From a virus, in the IMG/VR virus record IMGVR_UViG_3300024264_000015, positions 1 to 64,000 of that record: a DNA stretch of 64,000 nucleotides; one strand, given 5' to 3'. A program made the translations under genes and the position numbers. Numbering within the stretch: the stretch's first letter is position 1; every line of letters begins with the position of its first letter. Of the stretch, positions 30,930 to 40,316 are shown one piece after another. The notes beneath the pieces are model-generated. The model was not told the origin of the DNA. It did not search any database and worked only from the letters and a program-made list of their open reading frames with translations.

Positions 30930-31178
30930 ATGGTAGACATTGAAAAATTAAAAAAGAAATTAGAGAGTAGTATAGTTTTGATAACTTTTGAATCTCTAAA
31001 AAGTGGAGAAATATACAATAGAGAGTACACTCTTTCTAAAAACTATTTACCTTTACCTAATCATATATCTAGACAGTCTGGAGATAGACTTATAGTATGG
31101 GATGTAGAGTTTCAGAAATGGGAAGACTTACTCCTTACGACAATACTAGAATGGAAAACCATGGTGGACATTGACTAA
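30930..31178 (+). CDS. SH3-like beta-barrel protein, 82 aa
   Basis: A small protein (IVLITFESLKSGEIYNREYTL, then LIVWDVEFQKWEDLLLTTILEW) matching the phage SH3 beta-barrel group (DUF2693-type). These are found near replication genes in T4-like phages, without known function. It ends by overlapping the asparagine-synthetase-like gene by one base. Confidence 0.65.
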   Translation: MVDIEKLKKKLESSIVLITFESLKSGEIYNREYTLSKNYLPLPNHISRQSGDRLIVWDVEFQKWEDLLLTTILEWKTMVDID

Positions 31179-32692
31179 TGTGCGGATTCGTAGTATCAAA
31201 TAAATCAGGTGTAGTTAGAGAAGCACTTATCAGACAAAGGCATCGAGGCCCTGACGCGGTTTCTATGTGGAAAGGTCAAGGATTAGAAATGGGACATGTT
31301 TTGCTAGATATAAATGGTAGTAAAACAATACAGCCTTACACAACAAAGAAAGGAAATGTATTAGTATTCAATGGCGAAATGTATAACTGTCCAATAGAGA
31401 ATGATACTGCTTGGCTAGGAGAAGGTATGGATAGATATGGCATACGTTTCTTAGAGTATAATAATTGGCATGGCGCAGTTGCATATCTAAATATAGAGAA
31501 GAACGAACTACTAGTAACAAGAGACCACTTTGGTGCTAAGCCTCTATGGTTTCAAATGCTATCTCCAACAGAGTGGATGTTTAGTACAAGTTTAAGAAGT
31601 ATGGTACATAAAAAAGTTGATGAAAAACACAAACCTTCTTTCTTGTTTAATCCTATATGGCAGGGAACAAGTTGTCCGTACCAAAATACTTGGAAAGTAG
31701 CACCTGGTCAGACCTTTAAGTTTGACTTAAATAATCCAGGAGAAAGAGTACATAAAAATTTATGGGATTATTATAGAATAGAATCTAGAAGATTTAAAAA
31801 GGAAAGAGTTAGAGAAAAATTAATAACAAGTATACAATCTATTGCTAAGAATAAACAAAAAACAGGAATATTTTTAAGTGGCGGACTAGATAGTACGTTT
31901 GCTTTGGCAGCTGTAAAAGATATGGGATTAGACCTTACAGCTTATATATTGGCATATGATGAAAAGAAAGGGTCTATACAAGACCATAATACTTTTAGAA
32001 ATGAATCTAAGATGGCGATACAGACTTGCAAAGAATGGAATATACCATATAAAGTTGCAACTCTACATGAAGAAAATGTAGAGCATTATGGTAAGATGTG
32101 GATGAATTATACTCACTTTCCTTGGACTGATAGACTAAGACAAGCACCTAGATTTTTATTAGCAAAGACTGCTTCTGAAGATGGGTGTAAGGTCATACTT
32201 ACAGGAGATAGTGCAGACGAGTTATTCACAGGATATTATCATCACGACAAAAGATTTGAAGAAGGGTACGATGATGAGACAGTAAAAAGAGCAGAAAAGA
32301 TGAACTGGACTCCGAATAAAATATGGCATAAAACAGACCACTGGAATAATGGTTTATTTTATGATTTATTAGTAACATCAGAACAAAACGTACTTGCAGC
32401 TGACCAGACCTGTGGTATGTTTGGTATGGAGTCAAGACCTGTATTTTTACAACAAGATTTTGTAAGATGGATATTTGAGCAAGATGGAGAAATTAAGTTC
32501 AAAACACACCCCGATTATCCTAAAGGAACATATAAGTATATTTTAAGAGATTTACTAGGTGATATGTTGCCTGAGCATGTACGAAACAGAAAACAAAAAA
32601 CAGGGTGGTCAAGTCCTTGGAACAATAATATAAAAAAATTACAACAAAAATGGAGGAATCAAGATTGGGAAACACTGAAAAGTTATCAATAG
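31178..32692 (+). CDS. Asparagine synthetase-like glutamine amidotransferase (AsnB family)
   Basis: A 504-residue two-domain enzyme. The N-terminal glutaminase has the nucleophile Cys2 (MCGFVVSNKSG), RHRGPDA and FNGEMYN. The synthetase part has the PP-loop SGGLDST near residue 234 and GDSADELFTGYY. It would form amide bonds with ammonia from glutamine, on aspartate or on a sugar acid. In a phage sugar cluster, amidation of a glycan acid is as likely as asparagine synthesis. The next gene starts inside its 3' end. Confidence 0.85.
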   Translation: MCGFVVSNKSGVVREALIRQRHRGPDAVSMWKGQGLEMGHVLLDINGSKTIQPYTTKKGNVLVFNGEMYNCPIENDTAWLGEGMDRYGIRFLEYNNWHGAVAYLNIEKNELLVTRDHFGAKPLWFQMLSPTEWMFSTSLRSMVHKKVDEKHKPSFLFNPIWQGTSCPYQNTWKVAPGQTFKFDLNNPGERVHKNLWDYYRIESRRFKKERVREKLITSIQSIAKNKQKTGIFLSGGLDSTFALAAVKDMGLDLTAYILAYDEKKGSIQDHNTFRNESKMAIQTCKEWNIPYKVATLHEENVEHYGKMWMNYTHFPWTDRLRQAPRFLLAKTASEDGCKVILTGDSADELFTGYYHHDKRFEEGYDDETVKRAEKMNWTPNKIWHKTDHWNNGLFYDLLVTSEQNVLAADQTCGMFGMESRPVFLQQDFVRWIFEQDGEIKFKTHPDYPKGTYKYILRDLLGDMLPEHVRNRKQKTGWSSPWNNNIKKLQQKWRNQDWETLKSYQ

Positions 32693-33081
32693 GATTTACT
32701 TGTGGAGCCTTTGACTTACTTCATGCAGGGCATATAGTAATGCTCAAAGAAGCAAAAGAAAACTGCGACTATTTAATAGTAGGATTACAGACAGACCCTA
32801 GTCTAGATAGACAAGAAAAGAATATACCTGTTCAATCTGTATTTGAAAGATATATACAACTACGAGCAGTGAAGTACATAGACGAAATTATTCCATATGA
32901 TACAGAACAAAGTCTACTAGACTTACTAGAGGCTACAGAAATACATCTTCGATTTGTCGGAGAGGATTATGTCGACAGACATTTTACAGGCAAAGGACTG
33001 CATGAGATTTTTTACACAAGTAGACAGCACTCTTTTTCTAGTACGAATTTGAGAAATAAGATACATGAAAGCAGTTCTTAG
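32650..33081 (+). CDS. Cytidylyltransferase-like protein (TagD/GCT family)
   Basis: A nucleotidyltransferase of about 140 residues: GFTCGAFDLLHAGHIVMLKEAK with the H-x-G-H motif, and SFSSTNLRNKI near the end. The family joins CTP to glycerol-3-phosphate, phosphocholine or sugar-like alcohols. ATG 32650 overlaps the amidotransferase by 43 bases; TTG 32665 has a better site (GGAGGA) and may be the true start. It could activate a group for surface decoration. Confidence 0.8.
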   Translation: MEESRLGNTEKLSIGFTCGAFDLLHAGHIVMLKEAKENCDYLIVGLQTDPSLDRQEKNIPVQSVFERYIQLRAVKYIDEIIPYDTEQSLLDLLEATEIHLRFVGEDYVDRHFTGKGLHEIFYTSRQHSFSSTNLRNKIHESSS

Positions 33082-34345
33082 TAACAGAATATATTTAGAA
33101 GTAAATAAAGAAACACATAATTCTATCGAGAAGGAACTTACTTATACAATTCCTGCTCGTATGCCTCAAGACCCTCCTTTAGTATTTAAAACAATTAGAT
33201 ACATAAAAGAAGGTTTAATCTCCATACCTATTGGAAGAGTGGATTTAATACCAGATGATTACGAAGTAATCGATAAGCGTGTTACCTCACCAACAGAACA
33301 TGCAGATTTTAAGTTTGATTTACGACCTTCCCAAAAAGCGGTTCATGACGAGATAGATGACAATGCTATAGTAAACGCATGGGTAAGTTGGGGCAAGACA
33401 TTTACAGGTTTAGCTATCGCAGCGAAGCTTGGTCAGAAAACATTAGTTGTTACCCACACAACTAACTTAAGAAATCAGTGGGAAAAAGAGGTAGAAAAAT
33501 GCTTTGGAATTAAACCAGGCAGAATAGGTAGTGGAGACTTTAACACTAATGCTCCTATAGTTATTGGGAATATTCAGAGTTTATACCGAAAAATGACTGA
33601 CATTAAAAAGATATTCGGGACAGTTATTTTAGATGAAATGCACCACGTCAGCAGTCCAACTTTTACACGAATTGTAGATGAAATGCCTGCTCGTTATAAG
33701 ATAGGCCTCACAGGAACACTAGAACGAAAAGATGGGCGTCATGTGGTGTTTAGAGATTACTTTGGGCACAATGTATTTAAACCGCCTAAAGAGAACTATT
33801 TAATACCAAAGATTCATATTGTAAAGTCAGATGTAATATTTCTTGATGGGGCGTATACTCCATGGGCAGAACGTATAAATCATCTAGCGTACAATGAAGA
33901 ATATGTACATAGCGTAGCTCTGATTGCATCAAAGTATGCAGCACTAGGGCACAAAGTATTAGTAGTATCAGATAGAGTTGCATTTCTAAAAGCCTGTGCA
34001 AGATTGTGCGGGGATAATGCAGTATCAATCACTGGAGATATGGATTTTGAAGAAAGAGAAAATACTATGCAACTAATAAAAGAAGATAAAAATATTTTAT
34101 TTGGAACACAGTCAATCTTTTCTGAAGGCATATCTTTGAATGATTTGAGTTGCCTAGTACTAGGTACTCCAGTCAATAATGACCCCCTTCTTACACAGTT
34201 AATTGGTAGGGTTATAAGAGATAAAGAAGGAAAACAACAACCAGTAGTGGTTGATATACATTTAAAAGGAAAAACAGCAGCTCGACAAGCAAATGCTAGA
34301 ATGGGCTACTATATAAAACAAGATTACGAGGTAAAAATATTATGA
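33065..34345 (+). CDS. Superfamily 2 DNA helicase, UvsW/XPB-like
   Basis: A 426-residue helicase with a small N-terminal domain (1-80). The Walker A is AWVSWGKTFTG (K111), motif II is LDEMHH, motif III is GLTGTL, and motif VI is QLIGRVIRD. T4 UvsW, of this type, unwinds branched DNA in recombination and origin switching. It overlaps the cytidylyltransferase by 17 bases. The position fits recombination work with the nuclease pair at 36805-39541. Confidence 0.8.
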   Translation: MKAVLSNRIYLEVNKETHNSIEKELTYTIPARMPQDPPLVFKTIRYIKEGLISIPIGRVDLIPDDYEVIDKRVTSPTEHADFKFDLRPSQKAVHDEIDDNAIVNAWVSWGKTFTGLAIAAKLGQKTLVVTHTTNLRNQWEKEVEKCFGIKPGRIGSGDFNTNAPIVIGNIQSLYRKMTDIKKIFGTVILDEMHHVSSPTFTRIVDEMPARYKIGLTGTLERKDGRHVVFRDYFGHNVFKPPKENYLIPKIHIVKSDVIFLDGAYTPWAERINHLAYNEEYVHSVALIASKYAALGHKVLVVSDRVAFLKACARLCGDNAVSITGDMDFEERENTMQLIKEDKNILFGTQSIFSEGISLNDLSCLVLGTPVNNDPLLTQLIGRVIRDKEGKQQPVVVDIHLKGKTAARQANARMGYYIKQDYEVKIL

Positions 34346-35238
34346 GTGTAGAAGTACAACTTAACTTAGAAAAAATGAGGCAGATGAAGATATTTCTTGC
34401 AACTCCAATGTATGGAGGTATGTGTCATGGTCTATACACAAAATCTTTAATGGACACAACAAATGTAGCAATGCAGTACGGAATACCTATTCAGATTTAT
34501 TATTTGTTTAATGAATCTTTAATTACTAGAGCAAGGAATTATTGTGTAGCAAACTTTTTAAAATCAGATGCTACGCATTTACTTTTTATAGATAGCGATA
34601 TACATTGGAGCGCAATGGACTTGATGTATATGTTACATATTGTAACAGAAAAACCAGAACTATATAGAATTATGTGTGCATTATATCCTAAGAAAACTAT
34701 TGCTTGGGAGAAAGTATTGAAAGCAGCAAAGTCAGGAGAGTATGATGAAAAACCATGGGAACTAGAAAGATTAGGAGGGGATATGGTATTTAATCCGTTA
34801 CCTGATGAGTACCCTGATGGAAGAGCACCTATCAATGAACCAGTAAAAATTAAAGAAGGTGCTACTGGATTTATGTTAATAGAAAGAAGTGTTTTTGAAG
34901 AGTATGCAGAAGCTCACCCCGAGTTACTATATACTCCTGACCATTTAAGAGAAGGAGAGTTTGCTTTAAATGAGAAGATTCATGCTTTCTTTGATTGTAT
35001 TATAAATGACCAAAACAGGTATCTATCGGAAGACTACATGTTCTCCGAGTATTGTAGAAATCTAGGTATGGACATATGGGCATTACCTATGATAGAGCTA
35101 ATGCATTGTGGTAGTTACGTATTTAAAGGTAGCATAGCAAGAATGGCGCAAGCCGATGTTCATGCTACAGTTGACGAGGAAACTATAATAAAAATGCAAA
35201 AGGCTAAAGCTGAAAAAGCTCAGAAAAATAGTTCTTGA
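34342..35238 (+). CDS. GT-A fold glycosyltransferase
   Basis: A 298-residue enzyme. The fold opens MKIFLATPMYGGMCHGLYTK after a short leader, with ESLITRARNY and the metal-binding D-x-D in HLLFIDSDIHW. The end contains EDYMFSEYCRNLGMDIWAL and a His-Cys-Gly pattern (LMHCGSYVF). Similar proteins are known in T4-like marine phages. The TGA stop (35236-35238) lies inside the next promoter's -35 box. Confidence 0.75.
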   Translation: MSVEVQLNLEKMRQMKIFLATPMYGGMCHGLYTKSLMDTTNVAMQYGIPIQIYYLFNESLITRARNYCVANFLKSDATHLLFIDSDIHWSAMDLMYMLHIVTEKPELYRIMCALYPKKTIAWEKVLKAAKSGEYDEKPWELERLGGDMVFNPLPDEYPDGRAPINEPVKIKEGATGFMLIERSVFEEYAEAHPELLYTPDHLREGEFALNEKIHAFFDCIINDQNRYLSEDYMFSEYCRNLGMDIWALPMIELMHCGSYVFKGSIARMAQADVHATVDEETIIKMQKAKAEKAQKNSS

Positions 35239-35263
35239 CACGCGCTTAAAAATTTGTTATAAT
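35235..35263 (+). promoter_or_regulatory. Sigma70-type promoter of the SSB unit
   Basis: TTGACA (35235-35240), 17 bases, TATAAT (35258-35263), with AAAAATAGTTC upstream. The ATG that starts the longest frame downstream directly abuts the -10 box. Confidence 0.9.
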
Positions 35264-35656
35264 ATGTTACTATTTAATTGGAATAAGATAATAAGAGTAA
35301 GCAACGGAAATGTTGATGATATGATTCAGATACTTAGAATCATTACTTACAAGATTCAACCAAAAAATTATTACGATAAAACATTTAAGTTTTATAAGCA
35401 TAAATTCGGAGGCTCTAGCTTCATCCTAAACCCAAAGGATTTGCTAGAACGAGGAAGGGCATTGAGTGATAGAGAGGTTGTGGAGTATGCAGGTGTCGCA
35501 TCATTCCGCAACTATTACGACTATGTCCGCACAAAAGACACCACACTAGACCTCTTTGACTGTGAAGTTAGTGAGGAAATTATAAATAATAACAGACTGC
35601 TTGAGTTAAAAGATGGAAGGGTACACTTTTTATTCGAGGAGACAATGGAGAAATAA
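35264..35656 (+). CDS. Conserved phage protein before SSB, 130 aa (start unclear)
   Basis: The longest frame starts at ATG 35264, which touches the -10 box and should lie upstream of the transcript start. Homologues I recall start close to LFNWNKIIRVSNG, so the true start is near, perhaps at a non-standard codon. The next in-frame ATG is at 35321. The protein has VDDMIQILRIITYKIQPKNYY, SFILNPKDLLERG, VASFRNYYDYVRTK and DLFDCEVSEEIINNNRLL. Function is unknown. Position just before SSB suggests replication. Confidence 0.55.
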   Translation: MLLFNWNKIIRVSNGNVDDMIQILRIITYKIQPKNYYDKTFKFYKHKFGGSSFILNPKDLLERGRALSDREVVEYAGVASFRNYYDYVRTKDTTLDLFDCEVSEEIINNNRLLELKDGRVHFLFEETMEK

Positions 35657-35657
35657 A

Positions 35658-36290
35658 ATGGCAATTGGATTCAACCAAACCAAGGGCTCAGCCCAAAAAA
35701 ACAAAATAGAAACATATAACTACGCAGGTAGAGAAGACCACCACGTAAGACTGGTAGGAGACTTACTTCCTAGATATGTGTACTGGATTAAAGGAGAAAA
35801 TGGCAAAAACATTCCTATGGAGTGCTTATCTTTTGACAGAAACTCTGAAACATTCAACAATGTAGAACATGACCATGTTCGAGACTTTTACCCTGATTTA
35901 AAATGTGGATGGTCTTATGCCGTTCAGTGCATAGACTACGCTGATAAATCTGTAAAAGTTCTTAATTTAAAAAGAAAGTTGTTCGACCAAGTTATAGTAG
36001 CTATGGAAGAGTTGGGTGACCCAACAGACCCAGTTACTGGTTATGACATTCATTTCAAAAGAAAGAAAACTGGTCCGCAGGTATTTAATGTCGAGTATCA
36101 ATTACAAGTTCTAAAGTGTAAACCAAGAGAACTTGAAGATTGGGAAAAAGAATTAACTTCAGGACTTAAGTCTATGGACGAAATTCTTGTTAGACCAACA
36201 GCAGACGCTCAGTTAGAACTACTAAGAAGAGTTAACGATTCTGGTAGTGAAACACCTAGCGAAGTATCAGAGGAGTTTGACGTATCATGA
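35658..36290 (+). CDS. Single-stranded DNA-binding protein
   Basis: A 210-residue phage SSB, recognised by MAIGFNQTKGSAQKNKIETY, HHVRLVGDLLPRYVYWIKG, then KVLNLKRKLFDQVIVAMEELGDPTDPVTGYDIHF. It has an acidic tail (SGSETPSEVSEEFDVS), as in proteins that recruit replication partners. The start is ATG 35658 with GGAG upstream; an in-frame codon at 35613 is within the previous gene. The call rests on memory of marine phage SSBs and on position next to the nuclease pair. Confidence 0.7.
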   Translation: MAIGFNQTKGSAQKNKIETYNYAGREDHHVRLVGDLLPRYVYWIKGENGKNIPMECLSFDRNSETFNNVEHDHVRDFYPDLKCGWSYAVQCIDYADKSVKVLNLKRKLFDQVIVAMEELGDPTDPVTGYDIHFKRKKTGPQVFNVEYQLQVLKCKPRELEDWEKELTSGLKSMDEILVRPTADAQLELLRRVNDSGSETPSEVSEEFDVS

Positions 36291-36808
36291 TTGGAGTAGG
36301 AGAGAAGTTCCCTGCCTTTACACTGCAGGGTGTAGACAAAGATAATAACTTTGTACAAGTATCTGTCACAGAACAGTACGAACCTTTGAAAAAAGATTAC
36401 ACAGTTATATACTTCTATCCAAAAGACTTTACTTTTATATGTCCAACAGAAATTGCTGGAATGGATATATTAGTAGAAGAAGCTAATGTTATTGGTATTA
36501 GTGGTGATAATGAGTTTTGTAAATTAGCTTGGAAACAAGACAATGAACTTATAGGAAATATACAACATTCCTTAGCGGCAGATTGCGGCTTAGGACTATC
36601 TTCTAAACTAGGAATAGTTCACGAAGAAGTAGGAGTATGTTTTAGAGCTACTTATATTATAGACAGAAATGATATAATACAACATGTAAGTGTTAACGCA
36701 CTTGACACAGGCAGAAATGCTCATGAAGTTCTTAGAACTTTACAAGGCATTAAAGCAGGTGGATTAACAGGGTGTGAATGGACACCTGGGGATGAACTAT
36801 TAGGATGA
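36287..36808 (+). CDS. Peroxiredoxin, AhpC/Prx type
   Basis: A 173-residue thiol peroxidase with the peroxidatic C52 in YFYPKDFTFICPTE, and a second Cys at C163 (GLTGCEWTPGDE) as possible resolving partner. It would reduce peroxides with glutaredoxin or thioredoxin; the phage glutaredoxin at 39608 is a candidate. It overlaps SSB by four bases and the nuclease gene by four. A role in protecting the infected cell or redox control of ribonucleotide reductase is inferred. Confidence 0.85.
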   Translation: MIGVGEKFPAFTLQGVDKDNNFVQVSVTEQYEPLKKDYTVIYFYPKDFTFICPTEIAGMDILVEEANVIGISGDNEFCKLAWKQDNELIGNIQHSLAADCGLGLSSKLGIVHEEVGVCFRATYIIDRNDIIQHVSVNALDTGRNAHEVLRTLQGIKAGGLTGCEWTPGDELLG

Positions 36809-37758
36809 TTTTATTTACAGCAGATTGGCATATTAAATTAGGACAAAAGAACGTACCAGTAGCGTGGGCTTGCTCTCGTTATCAAATGTTCTTTGAACAA
36901 GTGCAGGAAGCTGTAGATAATCATGAAGTTAATCTTCACATCATAGGCGGGGACTTGTTTGACCGAGTCCCTTCTATGGATGAGCTTACTTTGTACTTTG
37001 ATTTTGTAAAAAGAACAAAAGTAAGAACAATTATCTATGATGGCAACCATGAAGCCACTAGAAAAAATAAAACTTTCTTTGATAATTTAAAGAGAGTAAC
37101 AAATGAATTAAATCCTCTAGTAAAAGTTATAACAGAAACTTACTATGAGGATGATTGGGCAATCTTACCTTATGCAGACTTGCATAAAAAGAAAAGTATA
37201 GAAATGATAGATGCAGACTATTTATTTACTCATGTAAGAGGTGAGATACCTCCTCATGTTATGCCCGAAGTAGAACTAGAAAGATTTGATAAGTTTAAGG
37301 AAGTGTACGCAGGAGATTTACATGCTCACGAGAATACTCAACGAAACATTGTATATCCTGGCAGTCCAATGACAACATCATTTCATAGAAATATTGTAAA
37401 AACTGGGTACTTAATAATAGACGATAACTGGGATTGGACATGGTATGAATTTGATTTACCACAACTAATTCGTAAGACTATCGAAGACCCAGCGGATATG
37501 GAACAAACTGACTTTCACCATACTATTTATGAAGTCACAGGAGATGTACAAGATTTAGCAAAAGTTAAAAACTCAGACCTTCTTGACAAAAAAGTAGTAC
37601 GTAGAGAAGTTGATGCTAGATTAGATTTGAGCGGAGATTTAACTATGTCAGAAGAGCTTATAAAATATTTACAAGAAATATTATCGCTTGATGATGAAAA
37701 AGTTAGACAAATTATAGGAGTGTTTAATGATTATTCTTCAGAAGCTGAAGTGGGATAA
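36805..37758 (+). CDS. SbcD/Mre11-like nuclease subunit (gp47-like)
   Basis: A 317-residue calcineurin-type phosphoesterase: ILFTADWHIKLG (D-x-H), HIIGGDLFDRVPS (GD), TIIYDGNHEATRK (GNHE) and GDLHAHEN. It is the nuclease half of the SbcCD/gp46-gp47 complex that resects DNA ends. The next gene encodes the ATPase half and overlaps by 32 bases, as in T4 and T5. The C-terminal part should bind the partner. Confidence 0.85.
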   Translation: MILFTADWHIKLGQKNVPVAWACSRYQMFFEQVQEAVDNHEVNLHIIGGDLFDRVPSMDELTLYFDFVKRTKVRTIIYDGNHEATRKNKTFFDNLKRVTNELNPLVKVITETYYEDDWAILPYADLHKKKSIEMIDADYLFTHVRGEIPPHVMPEVELERFDKFKEVYAGDLHAHENTQRNIVYPGSPMTTSFHRNIVKTGYLIIDDNWDWTWYEFDLPQLIRKTIEDPADMEQTDFHHTIYEVTGDVQDLAKVKNSDLLDKKVVRREVDARLDLSGDLTMSEELIKYLQEILSLDDEKVRQIIGVFNDYSSEAEVG

Positions 37759-39541
37759 TTGCTTCTCGTACGGAGAAGGTAATGAGTTGAATTTATCAGA
37801 TGCAACTCTTACACAGTTAGTCGGAACAAACGGCGTGGGTAAATCCTCTATACCCCTTATATTAGAGGAAGTCTTATTTAACAAAAATAGTAAAAATGTT
37901 AAGAAGGCAGATATAGCGAACAGATATGTTAACAAAGGATATGATATTAGCCTTGAGTTTAGTGTCGACAGTGATTTATATAATATTGCTGTTAGTAGGC
38001 GTACAAATCTCAAATGCAAATTAACTAAAAATGGAGAGGATATATCTTCTCACACTGCGTCTAATACCTATAAAACACTAGGAGATATTTTAGGTATAGA
38101 CTTTAAAACGTTTAGTCAATTAGTGTATCAGAATACTAATGCATCATTACAATTTTTAACAGCAACAGATACAAACCGTAAAAAGTTCTTAATCGACCTA
38201 TTAAAACTAGACGATTATGTTTCATACTTTGAAGTTTTTAAAGAAGCTGTACGTAACGTATCTAGTATGGTAACAACAGAGGAAGCCAAAATTGCAACTA
38301 TTCAAAAATGGTTGACAGACAATATTCTCGAAGATAGTTCCATACTCGAAAAGAAAATTTTACCAAAAATTAATGAAAAAGATGAAGAATCTTTACGTTC
38401 TTTACAAGTAGAGTTTGCAAATATCTCGGAAAAGAATAAAAATATAAATTTAAATGAAAATCTGAAACAACAGTTAAACTCAATAGATTTGCACGAAGCC
38501 AAAAGACTTATGGCTTTACATCCTGAGTTGAAAGATACCAAAGTTATATTGGAGGGTTTAGGAACGTGGCGTGCTGAAGAAATGCATGAACAACAAATGT
38601 TGAAGAAATATCAAGACCTAGCGGGTATGGAAAACATGGAGTGTCCAACTTGTGAAGGTGCGATTGATATTGACTTTGTAAATAGAATGATTGCTGAACA
38701 TTCAGAAAGAGTTGAACAAACACAACAATTCGCAGCAAAAGATAGACAAAATTTAGAAGAGGCAGAGGCAGATAATGAGATACATAGGAAAGCAAAGAAA
38801 GACATCGAGACTTGGGAAACTCTCTACAGGGACATTGACAGGGAACTCCCAACTAAAGTCCTCAATGCAGAACAACTCCAAGAGCAGATTTCGGAACTTC
38901 GTACAAAGATTACCACTGCTAGGGAAACTTTTCAAGAGGTAATAGATGAGAATGAAAAAATTGAAAGACATAACACAAGAATTGGAATTATTCTTGAACA
39001 AACGGAACAGTTTGAGAGCGACCTTAGTAACAGCGAGTCTAAACTTAAGAGTGCAGAAACAAAACTGGCGGTACTTGAAACACTTAAAAAAGCGTTCTCA
39101 ACCAATGGACTCCTCGCGTACAAGATAGAAAGTTTAGTAAAAGAGTTAGAGATTCTCACAAACGAATATCTAGCAGAGTTTAGTGATGGTAGATTTGCCA
39201 TCAATTTTGTAGTGGAGAATGATAAATTAAATGTGGAAGTCTCAGACAATGGCAATATTATTGACATCCTTGCTCTTTCTAGCGGCGAGTTAGCCAGAGT
39301 AAATATTGCAACACTAGTATCAATTAGGAAGTTAATGACTTCAATTAGTAGAAGTCAAATTAATGTTCTTTTCCTTGACGAAGTAAACCAGGCGTTAGAC
39401 GAAGTCGGAAAAGAAAAAGTAGTAGAAGTGTTATTAAAAGAAGAAACCTTAAATACTTATATGGTATCACATGGTTGGACACACCCTCTACTAGAGAAAA
39501 TAGAAATAACAAAAGAGGATAACATTAGTTATCTTGAATAG
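37727..39541 (+). CDS. SbcC/Rad50-like ATPase subunit (gp46-like)
   Basis: A 604-residue SMC-like protein. The Walker A is LVGTNGVGKSS, the zinc hook is MECPTCEGA (near residue 305) in the middle of coiled-coil arms, the signature region is LALSSGELARVNIA, and the Walker B is INVLFLDEVNQALD. The arms are short, as in T4 gp46. With 36805 it forms the end-processing complex for recombination-dependent replication. Confidence 0.85.
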   Translation: MIILQKLKWDNCFSYGEGNELNLSDATLTQLVGTNGVGKSSIPLILEEVLFNKNSKNVKKADIANRYVNKGYDISLEFSVDSDLYNIAVSRRTNLKCKLTKNGEDISSHTASNTYKTLGDILGIDFKTFSQLVYQNTNASLQFLTATDTNRKKFLIDLLKLDDYVSYFEVFKEAVRNVSSMVTTEEAKIATIQKWLTDNILEDSSILEKKILPKINEKDEESLRSLQVEFANISEKNKNINLNENLKQQLNSIDLHEAKRLMALHPELKDTKVILEGLGTWRAEEMHEQQMLKKYQDLAGMENMECPTCEGAIDIDFVNRMIAEHSERVEQTQQFAAKDRQNLEEAEADNEIHRKAKKDIETWETLYRDIDRELPTKVLNAEQLQEQISELRTKITTARETFQEVIDENEKIERHNTRIGIILEQTEQFESDLSNSESKLKSAETKLAVLETLKKAFSTNGLLAYKIESLVKELEILTNEYLAEFSDGRFAINFVVENDKLNVEVSDNGNIIDILALSSGELARVNIATLVSIRKLMTSISRSQINVLFLDEVNQALDEVGKEKVVEVLLKEETLNTYMVSHGWTHPLLEKIEITKEDNISYLE

Positions 39542-39558
39542 CAACACAAAAGTATATC

Positions 39559-39587
39559 TTGACATGAAACTTATTTTCTGTTATAAT
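39559..39587 (+). promoter_or_regulatory. Promoter of the glutaredoxin-RNR unit
   Basis: TTGACA (39559-39564), 17 bases, TATAAT (39582-39587). A short leader holds GGAG, just before ATG 39608. The unit probably runs through the ribonucleotide reductase genes. Confidence 0.9.
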
Positions 39588-39607
39588 ATATATCTTATGG
39601 AGAAAAA

Positions 39608-39835
39608 ATGAAAGTAGAAATTTATAGTATACCAAATTGTACTTATTGCAAGAAGGCTAAGTTTTTAGCTGACCATGTAGATGAAGTAACAGAGGTGTCA
39701 TATAAAATGATTGGCAAAGATTTTTCTGCGTCTGATGTTAGAGAACTATTTCCTGGTGCTAGGACATTCCCACAAATACTTGTAGACGATAAGCACATTG
39801 GCGGCTACATAGAACTGGAGAAGTTAATTGGTTAA
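39608..39835 (+). CDS. Glutaredoxin
   Basis: A 75-residue glutaredoxin with the redox pair C11-x2-C14 (PNCTYCKKAKF), the cis-proline region RTFPQILVDD, and the glutathione-binding GGYIELEKL. It would reduce ribonucleotide reductase, whose genes are downstream in the same unit, and perhaps the peroxiredoxin. The VDEVTEVSYK region is ordinary for the family. Own promoter directly upstream. The next gene starts TTG inside its end. Confidence 0.9.
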   Translation: MKVEIYSIPNCTYCKKAKFLADHVDEVTEVSYKMIGKDFSASDVRELFPGARTFPQILVDDKHIGGYIELEKLIG

Positions 39836-40316
39836 TGGTAGACAGAAAGGTAATAACGCAGAAATAAAAGTAGCAGAAATGTTACACAGATATACAGGAG
39901 AAGCTTTTGTACAAACCCCAGGCTCAGGTAGTGGTAAGATAAAAGGCGACTTAATGGTAGCACACAAAGAAAACTTGTTTGCTATAGAAGTAAAGTTCTA
40001 TAGAGATATGTCTTTTAACCACAAAATGTTTACACAAAAAAGTAATAAATTTGTAAACTGGTGGAGTAAGATAGTGAAACAAGCTGAGCAAATGAAACAA
40101 GAACCTATATTGTTCTTCAAAGAAAACCACTCACAATGGTATGTGGCAACGACAAGAAAGCCACTTTACAAAAAACATATGTACTTTAATTGGCTAGGTT
40201 GCTATGTAACTTTAGCTGATAAATTTTTAGAAACACAAAACATGGAATTTACAAATGGCGATACAATTTATGAACCATGGAAAGCCGACCCCGAATGGGA
40301 ACTTATTGATTGTTGA
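39828..40316 (+). CDS. PD-(D/E)xK nuclease-like protein, 162 aa
   Basis: The start is TTG 39828 with GGAG seven bases upstream. GRQKGNNAEIKVAEML gives the first conserved Glu, and KIKGDLMVAHKENLFAIEVKFY gives D and E-x-K, the metal site of this nuclease superfamily. It resembles phage Holliday-junction or recombination nucleases. Position between glutaredoxin and the FEN-type exonuclease supports a DNA-repair role. The exact substrate is unknown. Confidence 0.7.
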   Translation: MVNGRQKGNNAEIKVAEMLHRYTGEAFVQTPGSGSGKIKGDLMVAHKENLFAIEVKFYRDMSFNHKMFTQKSNKFVNWWSKIVKQAEQMKQEPILFFKENHSQWYVATTRKPLYKKHMYFNWLGCYVTLADKFLETQNMEFTNGDTIYEPWKADPEWELIDC

